DNA of 64,000 nt, from NCBI GenBank assembly GCA_963747735.1, contig CAVVGE010000008.1, positions 62,001 through 126,000 on the forward strand, written 5' to 3'. The stretch comes from AP-15 sp963747735. GTDB lineage: Bacteria > Pseudomonadota > Alphaproteobacteria > ATCC43930 > CGMCC-115725. A program made the translations under genes and the position numbers. Positions 1 through 8,350 of this stretch are shown here, in pieces. The notes under the pieces were generated by a model. That model saw only the letters and a list, made by a program, of their open reading frames with translations, searched no databases and had not been told where the DNA came from. Every line of letters begins with the position of its first letter. The stretch's first letter is position 1.

Positions 1-639
1 TAGTAGTAGTTAGGCTAGAGGAGATTATGGAAGGTAAAAAGATAGGAAATAAAGAGAGAGGAGCTGAAGAGGAAGAAGTGGAGGAACTAGAGAAGAGAGA
101 GATGAAAATAGATGGTGGAGAGATAAGAGTAGAAGAGCTCTAGCTGCAGCAAAGAGAACAGGGTGGTGAAGATATAGGAAGAGAAAAGGGAAGGCATGTG
201 CGTAGGAATAATGAAGCAGCTTTAGAAGCATATAGACAAACATAGGCAGGACATAGAAGAAGCTGTGCAGCAGGAAGAAGGGGTAGAGGCTGGAGAAGAA
301 AAAATAAAGCTTTCTATAGAGCTAGATGGTATAGACGGTGAGGAGAGTAGAGAAGGAGCAAGGTAGAGGAGTTGTAAGATGCAGTAGAGCAGGATGTACT
401 GGCGGTAGAGGACGATGGCACGTGGGTAAGGATTGAGAGAAGCCTACCTAGACACATAGAGCAGGAACGGAGTAGATGGCAGATATCGCTTAGAAGAGCA
501 CCTCGAGATAGAGAAAATGCAAGAAGATAGGAAAGAGCGAAAGGAGGAGACTACTATATTAGGGATAGAAATAGAGATAAAGATACATCAAAAAGGTCTT
601 CACGGAGTGAGATTAGATTACAAGGAAAGGGTAGGTGAG
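1..639. other. C-depleted anomalous sequence without a recognisable gene
   Basis: The + strand is almost pure A/G with some T. The first 60 bases contain one C and the next 60 contain two, although the rest of the window is GC-rich. TAG, TAA and TGA stops occur in every frame. Minus-strand open stretches are artificially rich in Leu, Ser, Phe, Tyr and Pro because G is missing from that strand. I recognise no gene here. It looks like the continuation of the damage seen in the adjacent MutS-like remnant, only worse. Whether it is a consensus artefact or a biological mutation process cannot be decided from the sequence. Confidence 0.6.
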
Positions 640-1450
640 GAGGTGCTTTTAGGAGATAGATATGGAGTAAGAGAGGAAGTAGGAAGGTAGGAGGAAGAGA
701 TAGAATGTAAGTAGAGAAGGGTAGTAAGGATAGACAGTGCTGAATATGCTGAAGACAGATAGGCAGAGGGAGGACACCTCGTAGAGGAAGGTTACGCAGA
801 CGCACAAGAAATAGAGCGATAGGATCCTAGCATGATCTCGGTAGATAAGAACACGGCGTCCTCGAGCGCCGTCGACGAGAAGATATAGTAGATGAAGAGG
901 AGGCTCTATGGTGTAGATAGTTACAGGACATAACATGGATGAGAAAGAGATAGTACTGCAGTTTCTAGCGCAGGGTCTAGATGTACTCCTCCTTATAGAA
1001 ATGCGTGAGGATCTGGTCGCAGAGGAAGAGCTGCGACTTGGTACAGGGGATAGGGTATCTCAGGCTCGAGAGGTAATGCAATTGCGAGAAAGTCGGGAGA
1101 ATGTCGTCTTGCCGCCAGATTGGGACCGGAGACGACGAGCACTAGTTCGTCGATTTACAGGAAGAAATCGTTCGGCACGATCGCTCTGCTTTCGAACAAC
1201 AGCTTGACCGACAGCGACAGGTCGAAGACGCTCTCGACGTGAACCGCCTTCGTCTCACGCACCACCTGTGGATAGCAGAACGGCAGTCCGGCCGATCTGA
1301 GACGGAAGATGTGCTAGAGGTATGCGATGTAGAACTGCACCTCGCGATCGAACCGCTGCACGATCGGATCGACAAAATTTTGGTATCTGCCGCAATAAAG
1401 CTTCATAGAAGGAAAAAATCTCGGGATGCAGCTTGGCCACCAGCTAGACG
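640..1450 (-). pseudogene. Degraded MutS-family (domain V) ATPase fragment
   Basis: Read on the minus strand, pieces of a MutS-type ATPase appear in family order but in shifting frames: AKLHPEIFSFYEALLR near 1440, then FDREVQFYIAYL, GLPFCYP, IVPNDFFL, VVSGPN, the P-loop QSGGKTTFSR, QLHYLSSL, SQLFLCDQILTHF, FSSTALEDAVFL and LCVCVTFLYEVSSL. The later pieces differ from what the family leads one to expect mostly by G-to-T changes (Asp to Tyr, Glu to stop, Val to Phe, Arg to Leu, Ala to Ser), and the damage grows toward base 1. Frame changes near 1375 and 1140 also break it. The N-terminal half is absent: the trace stops near 1450 and intact unrelated DNA begins at 1541. Family recognition is from motifs recalled, not from a search. 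Confidence 0.7.
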
Positions 1451-1540
1451 ATCTGAGACTCGACATGGCTCATCAAGGGATATACAGAGAATTAGAAAAA
1501 ATAGTAATAGAAGTAGAAATGCCGAAATGGCGCGGCGACG

Positions 1541-2317
1541 CTATCCCTTGAGGTGCTGGTCGAAAAACGCGACGGCGTCGCGCCACAATTCGGCGGCGGG
1601 GGCTTCGCGGTAGCTCGGCCGGTAGTCGGCGAGAAAGGCGTGGCCGGCGTTTTTGTAGACCTTGACCGTCACGTCCTTGCCGGCGGCCGCGGCGCGCTTT
1701 TTCAAATCCTCGGACTGGGCCACGGTCGGGTTCTGGTCCTCTTCGCCAAAGACGCCGAATAGCGGGCAATGGAGCCGGCCTACCAGGTCGAGGACCGGGG
1801 TCGGCCGCGCCGGAGAGGTTTCGGCGTCGGGGGTGGCGCGGTGAATAAACCCGCCCCAGCAATCGACCGCGGCATCGACCTTGTTGCTGCTGCACGCGAA
1901 GAGGAGCGTCTGCCGCCCGCCGGAGCAAAAGCCGATCGCGCCGATCTTCCCGGTGGCGCCGGAGAGGCCGCGCAGATGCTCCGCCGCCGCTTCGAGGTCC
2001 TGCACCGCCTCGGCGTCGCGCTTGCCGAACATGACCGGCATGACCGTCGCCATGTCGCCGGGGTCGCTCGGTCCGCCGGCGCGGGCGTAGAGGTCGGGGG
2101 CGAGCGCGTTGTAGCCGATATTGGCAAAGCGCCGGGCGATGTCGCGGATGTGCTCGACAAGGCCAAAGGCCTCGTGAATCACGACGATCCCGGGGTTATG
2201 GCCGGGCTGGCTCGGGCGCGCGAGATAGCCCGCGATCGCATCATTACCGCTTTTGAGCGTAACATTTTCGCCGCGCACGCGGGTCGGGTCTGTCACCGCA
2301 CCGGGTATGTTGGCCAT
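1541..2317 (-). CDS. Dienelactone hydrolase family protein
   Basis: An alpha/beta-hydrolase of 258 residues, the usual size for the dienelactone hydrolase family, which opens lactone or ester rings in the cytoplasm. The nucleophile sits in GFCSGG with Cys131. Asp194 in GEED and His226 in GHAF complete the triad, and Glu49 in HEAFG is the family's conserved glutamate. The start was placed at 2317 because a strong GGAGGAGG ribosome site lies just upstream; an upstream start at 2362 would add 15 unlikely residues. It is divergent from the cupin gene at 2411. The real substrate is unknown. Its 3' end abuts the anomalous left-end sequence directly. Confidence 0.9.
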   Translation of the reverse strand: MANIPGAVTDPTRVRGENVTLKSGNDAIAGYLARPSQPGHNPGIVVIHEAFGLVEHIRDIARRFANIGYNALAPDLYARAGGPSDPGDMATVMPVMFGKRDAEAVQDLEAAAEHLRGLSGATGKIGAIGFCSGGRQTLLFACSSNKVDAAVDCWGGFIHRATPDAETSPARPTPVLDLVGRLHCPLFGVFGEEDQNPTVAQSEDLKKRAAAAGKDVTVKVYKNAGHAFLADYRPSYREAPAAELWRDAVAFFDQHLKG

Positions 2318-2410
2318 CTGCGATCCTCCTCCAAATACCAGGACGGCAGGATAGCACCGCACGGCAAAGCGCTGCTATGATGGCCGCGACCCGAGCGCTG
2401 GGAGAAAACC

Positions 2411-2848
2411 ATGGCAGATGCAGCGACATTGGAAAAGCCGGCGGCCGAAACGGCCACCAAGATGAAGGCGGCGGTGACGAGCGCCAAGCACCCGGACTAT
2501 GTCGAGGGCCGGCGCGACTTCTTCAAATATCGTGACCTCGGTGTCGGCAAGGCGAGCGAGGGCTGGATGCGCGCCCAGGTGATGTCGGCGATCACCGGCA
2601 TGACCGAGCCGACCGGCTGGCATTACCATGTCTGCGAAGGCCAGCTCGTCTATGCCCTCAAAGGCTTTGTCGAGCTCGAATTCGAGGACGGCACCCAATG
2701 CCGGCTCGAGCCCGGCGATTCGTGCTTTATCCCAGGCGGCATGAAGCACAATGAATTGCGCACCTCGGACGATGTCGAGATCCTGGAGGTGTGCCTGCCG
2801 GCGAATATGGGGACCGTCCCCTGCGACCCGCCGGCGAAACGCGCTTGA
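2411..2848 (+). CDS. Cupin domain protein
   Basis: A 145-residue single-domain cupin. Motif 1 contains His71-x-His73 and a nearby glutamate. Motif 2 has the PGDSCFIPGG turn followed by His113, so a metal site is likely. The first 25 residues are Ala/Lys-rich and probably flexible. GGGAGAAAACC precedes the ATG and supports this start. Cupins range from dioxygenases and isomerases to sensors, and nothing here fixes the reaction. It is transcribed away from the dienelactone hydrolase and just before tRNA-Gly. Confidence 0.85.
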   Translation: MADAATLEKPAAETATKMKAAVTSAKHPDYVEGRRDFFKYRDLGVGKASEGWMRAQVMSAITGMTEPTGWHYHVCEGQLVYALKGFVELEFEDGTQCRLEPGDSCFIPGGMKHNELRTSDDVEILEVCLPANMGTVPCDPPAKRA

Positions 2849-2897
2849 ACCAACCCGCCGATCGCCTAGGATCGGCGCCAGGCTGGAGCTGAGGCGC

Positions 2898-2971
2898 GCG
2901 GGTGTAGCTCAATGGCAGAGCAGGAGCTTCCCAAGCTTCTGACGAGGGTTCGATTCCCTTCACCCGCTCCA
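2898..2971 (+). tRNA. tRNA-Gly (anticodon CCC)
   Basis: A full cloverleaf of 74 bases with an encoded CCA end. The acceptor stem GCGGGTG pairs with CACCCGC. The anticodon stem GGAGC/GCTTC encloses the loop TTCCCAA, giving anticodon CCC, which reads GGG. The T arm carries GGTTCGATTCC. The region downstream to 7204 is full of broken genes, so this tRNA is a possible past integration site, but I found no second copy of its 3' end nearby. Confidence 0.95.
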
Positions 2972-3237
2972 GCGATATCAGTAAGTCAAAGAATATCGGG
3001 TTGTTGCCTGATTTGCGCATGTTTCGGGCCAGCCGGCGCCGGCCGCGGGCCGCGCCCATAACAGCAATTGCCCCACCGTTGCCGGTTGGGATGAAGATGG
3101 CGGGAGCCGGCGCTCTTTGAGCGCATTTGCGGTAGCGCACGACCCGGTTTGCCCGGTCTGGAGATTGACCATCGCCCGCCGGCGCCGATCGGTTGGAGAC
3201 TGGTTTCATCGCCGCGCAGAACCCGCACAACCGGATG

Positions 3238-3894
3238 ATGACTCTGGTCGCCTTTTTGCAGGCGCAGAACTGCTCCAACCTGCCCGGGTCGTGGCGCCAT
3301 CCGGCGACGATGCTCGATTTTCTGACGCCGGAATACTACCAGCGGATCGCGCGCATATTGGAAGACGGCAAGATCCAGCTGGCGTTTTTCGACGACCGCC
3401 TGGCATTGCCCGACATCTATACCGGCGACCATGCCGAGGCGGTGTCCGCCCGCGTGCGCGCGGTAAAGCTCGATCCGTGCACCGTCATCATGGCGATGGG
3501 GATGGCGACCCGGCGGCTCGGCCTCGGGGCGACCTATTCCACGACCTATTACGAGCCCTATCACGTCGCCCGCCTCTTCGCGACGATCGACCTGATGCTG
3601 AAGGGCCGCGCTGCGTGGAACATCGTAACCTCGCTCAACAGCGCCGAAGCGCGCAACTTTGGCGACGCCGAGCCCATGGCGCACGACGCGCGCTACGACC
3701 GGGACGGCTTCGTGCTCGCGGCCACCAGCATGCCCGGCGCCTATGACGACGTGGTACGGCTATTGGTCCCCGAATTGCAGCGCCGCGGCCTCTTCCACAA
3801 GGACTACGAAGGCCCGACCCTGCGCGACAATCTCAACCTCCCGATCCCCCGCGCCGCCGCCTGGCACGATACCCGTCGAAACGCCGGAAAGTAA
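3238..3894 (+). pseudogene. NtaA/SnaA/DszA-type flavin monooxygenase with internal deletion
   Basis: The first ~154 residues match the N-terminal half of the FMN-dependent NtaA/SnaA/DszA monooxygenases (LAFFDDRLALPD, ATYSTTYYEPYHVARLFATID, AWNIVTSLNSAEARNFG). The last ~60 match the extreme C-terminus (GAYDDVVRLLVPELQRRGLF and a Leu-Arg-Asp tail). Family members are about 440 residues and this one is 218, so the central barrel is missing through an in-frame junction near 3700. The product should not form an active luciferase-like barrel. The ATG at 3238 was chosen because homologues begin with the equivalent of TLVAFLQ; an earlier ATG at 3193 is possible. Confidence 0.75.
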
Positions 3895-3990
3895 GACAGC
3901 CGCGGCACATCCCGTCCTGCGGTGCCGGATGGTTTTTTGATGCAGGTGCTGAGGGCAATCGGCATAGTGGCACGGATCTGAGAGCGAAGC

Positions 3991-4932
3991 ATGAACAAGC
4001 AGCTGCTGAACCGCCGTCAATTCAATGGGTTTTGGGTAATGCTCGGCTCGTCGCTCGCTTCGGCAGCCCCAATGCTTGTGACGCCAGCAAGTGCATCGGC
4101 TCGTGCTGCGACCCGCACCGTAAAATTCCCCGATGGGACAATTGTCCCGGCGCTCGGCCAGGGCTCGGCAGGTCTCGCGCAGGGAAGACATCCGCAGGCC
4201 GCCGAGGAGGCGGCGCTGCGCACCGGTCTTTCGCTCGGGATGAATTTGATCGACACGGCCGAGATATATGGCGACGGCCGCTCCGAGAAATTGATCGGCC
4301 GCGTGATTGCCGGTCAACGCGACCGCGTGTTCCTCGTCTCCAAAGTGTGGCCCACTCACGTGGCAGGCGACGGCATCGCGCGGGCTTGCGAGGCGAGCCT
4401 CAGCCGTCTCGGCACCGATCACCTCGATCTCTACCTGCTGCACTGGCCAAGTCGAGGTGCCGACCTCTCCAGCATCGTGGCAGCGTTCGAATCTCTGCGC
4501 GCGGCGGGGAAGATTCACGCTTGGGGCGTGTCCAACTTCGAGGTCCGTGACATGGAGGACCTCTTTCGTGTTTCACACGGCGACCGCTGCGCGACCAATC
4601 AGGTCCCCTACAACCTCGGCAACCGCGGCATCGAGCATGACCTGTTGCCATGGTGCGGGCAGCACGGCATGCCGGTGATGGCCTATTCGCCGCTCGGCGG
4701 CCCCGGCGCCAGTGTGCTGCGCGATCCGATGCTTGCACGGATCGGTGCTGCACATGATTGCTCGGCGGCGGCGGTCGCGCTGGCCTGGACAATTCGCACT
4801 GGTAACGTGATCGCAATTCCCGAATCCGGCTCGGCGGAGCATGTAAGGGAGAACGCCGTCGCGCTCTCACTGATGCTCACGCCGGATGAGCTTCATACAC
4901 TGGATGCGGCCTATCCACCGCCCCACCGCTAG
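3991..4932 (+). CDS. Aldo/keto reductase with Tat-like signal
   Basis: A 313-residue aldo/keto reductase: an NAD(P)H-dependent carbonyl reductase with a TIM barrel. The catalytic tetrad is visible as Asp88 and Tyr93 in DTAEIYGDG, Lys118 in VSKVW and His151 in LLHW. The NADPH-binding end has IPESGSAEHVREN. The N-terminus contains NRRQFNGFWVMLGSSLASA followed by an Ala-rich stretch, resembling a twin-arginine signal, so the enzyme may be exported folded to the periplasm. That is less common in the family. Substrate unknown. It stands alone among broken genes. Confidence 0.85.
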   Translation: MNKQLLNRRQFNGFWVMLGSSLASAAPMLVTPASASARAATRTVKFPDGTIVPALGQGSAGLAQGRHPQAAEEAALRTGLSLGMNLIDTAEIYGDGRSEKLIGRVIAGQRDRVFLVSKVWPTHVAGDGIARACEASLSRLGTDHLDLYLLHWPSRGADLSSIVAAFESLRAAGKIHAWGVSNFEVRDMEDLFRVSHGDRCATNQVPYNLGNRGIEHDLLPWCGQHGMPVMAYSPLGGPGASVLRDPMLARIGAAHDCSAAAVALAWTIRTGNVIAIPESGSAEHVRENAVALSLMLTPDELHTLDAAYPPPHR

Positions 4933-4953
4933 TGCGAAGAGCAGTATCGGGCG

Positions 4954-5412
4954 CTACTGGGCGGCGGCGGCCATCGATCGCGCCGCTGCGACAGGTCGAT
5001 AGGCGCGGAGAAAGGTGCGGATATGGCGCACCGCCAGCGGAATCTTGTCCGGCGTGTCCTTCCACGGATAAAGGCTCACTTGCGCGTCGGGTGCCAGATT
5101 CACAGTCTCCATCGCCACGGCATAAGGGTGCCCCGGAACGTCGTCGGGCAGCACCAGGATCGGCGTCCGGCAGCTAAGCATAAAATCGCGCGTCACGGCG
5201 TAAACGAAATCGGCGCGAGCACCACCGTGCATGTTGGTCAGGAAAGTGTCGACCATCGCCATCGTGATGTCGGACCGGCGCGCGCACAGCTCCAGGCCCC
5301 AGCCTTTCATGTTGTTGTTGTAGGAGAGGCCGGGCATCTCCGGACGACGGGTGGGGCGGATGAACGTGGCGTAATCCGCCGGTTCAGGCGATCCATAGGC
5401 CGAATACTTAAG
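4954..5412 (-). pseudogene. C-terminal fragment of an alpha/beta hydrolase (copy 1)
   Basis: The reading frame ending at 4954 encodes the C-terminal portion of a hydrolase: CRTPILVLPDDVPGHP is followed by SLYPWKDTP and an Ala-rich end. The frame stays open upstream to a stop near 5470 without a good start codon and without an N-terminal nucleophile elbow, so most of the enzyme is missing. The same end recurs at 6382-6605. It is probably a relic of a larger alpha/beta-hydrolase; the exact subfamily is not clear. Confidence 0.6.
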
Positions 5413-5434
5413 GCTTTTCTGCCCTACGCTTGTT

Positions 5435-6244
5435 TCATTGCGAAGGTGAGAGGATTTGCAAGACCGCTATCCCGTCTTGCGGCGCGATGGGTTCAACCCA
5501 CCAAATTGGTCCCTCATGCCGTTCTGCGGATTCCTCTTGTTCTTGAAGTGCCTGTAGGATCCCTCCAAGGGTACCCCCTGTAATTACTGCGCCAAGAGCG
5601 CGTGCGACGGCCATGCACGACTTATCCAAAACTTCGATGAATTCCTCGCTTCCAGGCGCAACAGTGAAGACCCGCGCTGTTTCATCTCAGAATAGGTGAT
5701 GATTCCGATGGAAAGCCTGTTCATCAAAATCGTTTACTAGCCCGGAGATAATGAAAAATTTCTCTCCAGTCGATAGCGCAACACTGCCCACCTGATGCTG
5801 ATTAGATTGCGGCGATATACGACCTCCACGTACAAATAGTAGGTCGATCACGACGGCTTGACCCAGCCCTGGAGCCTCGATCAATGCAGTGCCGGGTTCA
5901 ACCGGCGTCCCGTTCCGAGATAGCTATTTAGCCGCGAACAGCAGGCTCGCGACGTTTACCGATCCGGCCTGCGGTGTTGGAAGTCGCTGCCACCGCGTGA
6001 ATGCACGTTTCGTGCGTGCCGTACCTCCCGCCGCCATCTCCGCGTGACGCTGTGACGTGAACGAGAAATAACAGTAACCGCTTGCTTGCAAACTGATTTT
6101 AGCGATGCTCACGATCGGGCGCGGAGCAATGTAGATATCGTCCTTTCCTCGGCCTTTCCAGATTCGCCACACAGACGAGCGGGCACCACTATCGTCAGCG
6201 ATAGCGAAGCGGGCCACAAATTCTTGCTTTTTCTTACGCGGCAT
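5435..6244 (-). pseudogene. Hypothetical protein interrupted by two in-frame stop codons
   Basis: Three stretches lie in exactly the same frame: 6244-5927, 5923-5690 and 5686-5435. They are separated only by a TAG (5924-5926) and a TGA (5687-5689). Read through, they make a protein of about 269 residues that begins MPRKKKQEFVARFAIADDSG and ends ILSPSQ. Both stops are one C-to-T change from a sense codon (CAG and CGA), and the sequence on each side reads smoothly. I do not recognise the family. No signal peptide is seen. Composition is less GC-rich than neighbouring genes, which suggests acquired DNA. Confidence 0.6.
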
Positions 6245-6330
6245 CTCTAAAACTAGGGCGAGTTGTTATTACGTTGCAAGCCAGGGCGGAAGAGTGCAGC
6301 GGAACCCGCCGTGACGGTTCGCGTCGCGGC

Positions 6331-6366
6331 GGCGGAATGCCCCCGGCTTTCACCGGGGGTTCCGCC
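6331..6366. repeat. Long GC-rich hairpin
   Basis: GGCGGAA followed by TGCCCCCGG pairs across a short loop with CCGGGGGTTCCGCC, giving a near-perfect stem of about 14 bp. No T-run follows on either strand, so an intrinsic terminator is unlikely. It sits between the double-nonsense gene and the second hydrolase fragment. Confidence 0.5.
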
Positions 6367-6381
6367 CTACGGGACCTCATT

Positions 6382-6605
6382 CTACTGCGCGGCGGCGCGC
6401 ATCGGGACGTGCGCCTTGAGAAAGGTGCGCACCCGGTCGATCGTACGTTGTCTGAGCTCCTCGGGCTCCTTCCACGGGTATACCGTGATCTCGGCGTTCG
6501 GCGCCAGCGAGGCAATATCGATCGAGGTCTGCAAGGGATGCCCCGGCACGTCATCCGGCAGCACCAGCATCGGGGTGCGGCAGTTCCGGATGAAGTCACG
6601 CGACA
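6382..6605 (-). pseudogene. C-terminal fragment of an alpha/beta hydrolase (copy 2), fused to IS remnant
   Basis: The end CRTPMLVLPDDVPGHP, TVYPWKEPEE and RTFLKAHVP is clearly paralogous to the fragment at 4954-5412. Upstream the frame runs without interruption into transposase sequence (LENLPDLRALLRLGRALV), so the open frame is a chimera with its join near 6603-6606. It is not a functional hydrolase. Confidence 0.65.
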
Positions 6606-7204
6606 CGAGCGCCCGCCCGAGGCGCAGCAGCGCGCGCAGATCGGGTAGGTTTTCCAGCCGCGAAATGGTCGATTGCGAGCACAACTCCTCGCCCGAGGGC
6701 AAGCGGTCGAGGGCAAGCGGTCGAGCGCCAGCTCGAACCCCGGCCTGCGCCCCTGTTCCAGCCAGGGACAGGCTCTGGCTGGAACAGGGGGGCAGGCTCC
6801 GGGTCGCCGCGCAGCGGGTCGGCGTCATTGCCGTCCTCATAGCCGGCAGCAATCATCAGCATGCGAAACCGGATGATCTCCGCCAAGCGATGCACGACCT
6901 TCTCCGGCATCCTCGGGTCCTTCAGACAGCCGGCCAGGCGCTCGGCCAGCCCCAGCCGACGTTCGATCTCGCGCAGCACCGACAAACAGCCTTCCGAAGA
7001 CAGCCGGCCGCCGTCAAAAGAGCGACGTCAAAACGAGCGGCCACGGCCTTGCCTCGGACCGGTGACAGACCGGGGAGAAACGGCGTAGCATCAACCATGG
7101 CGGGTGCAGCTCCAGTTGATCCGAGGGTTCAGGTCATCAACCAAAACCCTACACCGAATCAACATCTTGTGCTACATCCGCCAGCCCTCACGCATAATCC
7201 GGGT
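6604..7204 (-). mobile_element. IS1380-family element remnant (left end and transposase N-terminus)
   Basis: On the minus strand, DGGRLSSEGCLSVLREIERR, LAGCLKDPR, IIRFRMLMIAAGYEDGNDAD and LCSQ-type STISRLENLPDL follow the order of IS1380-family transposases. The N-terminal part is frameshifted. A palindromic repeat (6744-6797) is inserted after the GNDAD region, and a 14-bp unit is duplicated at 6697-6724. The sequence just inside 7204 (CCCGGATTATGCGTGAGGGC on the minus strand) resembles the terminal inverted repeat of this family. The right two-thirds of the transposase and the other end are missing, so it is inactive. Confidence 0.75.
6744..6797. repeat. Palindromic dispersed repeat, copy 1
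   Basis: Two perfect 16-bp arms, CCCCTGTTCCAGCCAG (6750-6765) and CTGGCTGGAACAGGGG (6775-6790), flank a 9-base loop. Flanking GCCTGC and GCAGGC extend the symmetry with one mismatch. It interrupts the IS1380 transposase remnant. A closely related copy lies at 49873-49939. Confidence 0.75.
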
Positions 7205-7221
7205 TAGCTAGCTCCGCTCCT

Positions 7222-8304
7222 TCACGCGAACACCGAGCGGAAATCGAGGTCGTAGCCGAAGGCGCGGGGGCCGACATGGTCGAGGCCCTTGGGCGTCAGG
7301 AACACCGGGGGGGCCGGCAGGGCGATGACCGAGACGCGACGGCCGTAGCCGATCGTTTCGGTGCCGAAGGCTTCGCCCGAGAGCGTGTCGAGGACGCAGA
7401 TCAAATCGGGCGACATGACGAGCGGCGTGTTGTCGCGCCAAGCCACGACCCATTCGTTCTGGAACGCGATTTCGAGCCGCGAGCCGCGATCGTCGTCGAG
7501 CCCGTCGATGACCGCCCGGCCGCGCAGATAGCCCTCAGTCGTGCGCCGCGCAACATCGACGGCCTTGCCGCGAAACAAGAGCTTGCCGCGGCCCTCGTCG
7601 AGGATCGCCGCGACCGGATCTTCCTGCCGGCGCTGCGCCGCGCGCACCCGGCGGCCGATGCCGATCGCCTTTGTCACCGTATGAGGGATGCCCCATTCCT
7701 TCACTTCGGCACCGGTGCGCGGCGCTTTGCAGGTGGACGCGATCGAGCCCATCTCCACACAGATCTTGCGGCTCGCCCGCTCCATCCATTTCCAGCTCGG
7801 CACCTTTGTGACCACCGCCTCGATGCCGCGCGGGTCGTAAAGAACGCAGGGATAGGGGCATAATTCGCCAACCGCGACACTGGTCATCTGCGCCTCGGGG
7901 TAGGCGCGGCCCATCGTGTCGGCATCGACCACCGGCAGGCCCAGATGCGCCGCCGCCATCAATGGCTGGATCGAGTTGTTGCCGCCGATTTCGAGCGGCA
8001 TCACCGCGCGGAATTTGGCGCCGCCGCCCAGCAGCTCTTGCTGGATTTCGACGGCGCGGGCGATGTTGCGGCTGTCCGCGAGCCGCTCCTGCCCGACCAG
8101 CGGCGCCCCCATGTTCGAGACGACCGCCACCCAATCCGCATCGGCCAGGTCGTGGGTCGGCATCAGCCCGACCCGATGCCCTTCGGCATAGAGTCGGCGC
8201 ATGTTGAGGAGGCCGAGATAGGGACTGCCGCCGCCGCCGGTGCCGAGCACCCAGGCGCCGACCGCCAGCGCCTCGATGTCGTCGAGAGTGATTTCCCGGC
8301 TCAC
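7222..8304 (-). CDS. DUF917 domain protein
   Basis: A 360-residue member of the DUF917 family (COG3535), recognised from the N-terminal LGTGGGGSPYLG loop, PLEIGGNNSIQP and VVDADTMGRAYPE. The family is often found near hydantoinase/oxoprolinase genes, but none lies here and the reaction is not established. The ATG at 8304 gives MSREITLDDIEAL, the expected beginning. It lies about 45 bases downstream of the acyl-CoA dehydrogenase gene in the same direction, so the two may form an operon. Confidence 0.85.
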   Translation of the reverse strand: MSREITLDDIEALAVGAWVLGTGGGGSPYLGLLNMRRLYAEGHRVGLMPTHDLADADWVAVVSNMGAPLVGQERLADSRNIARAVEIQQELLGGGAKFRAVMPLEIGGNNSIQPLMAAAHLGLPVVDADTMGRAYPEAQMTSVAVGELCPYPCVLYDPRGIEAVVTKVPSWKWMERASRKICVEMGSIASTCKAPRTGAEVKEWGIPHTVTKAIGIGRRVRAAQRRQEDPVAAILDEGRGKLLFRGKAVDVARRTTEGYLRGRAVIDGLDDDRGSRLEIAFQNEWVVAWRDNTPLVMSPDLICVLDTLSGEAFGTETIGYGRRVSVIALPAPPVFLTPKGLDHVGPRAFGYDLDFRSVFA

Positions 8305-8350
8305 CGTCTCCGAGCCCTATTTACGTTTCACCCGGCGATGCCGCAGATCG

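Noticed and set aside
1..930. A TAG-rich + strand frame that could be read with TAG as glutamine (recoded phage)
   Set aside because: TAA and TGA also occur in the frame, and the minus strand shows MutS motifs in order. TAG is abundant simply because C is missing.
1..1540. Diversity-generating retroelement template or target
   Set aside because: Such systems change adenines within a short repeat and need a reverse transcriptase. Here the change is G-to-T over more than 1 kb and no reverse transcriptase gene is present.
5687..5689. Selenocysteine at the in-frame TGA
   Set aside because: No SECIS-like hairpin was seen just after the codon, and a second stop (TAG) interrupts the same frame. 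Nonsense mutation is simpler.
2972..7204. Genomic island attached at tRNA-Gly
   Set aside because: The broken genes fit, but no integrase and no second copy of the tRNA 3' end was found, so the claim is not supported.
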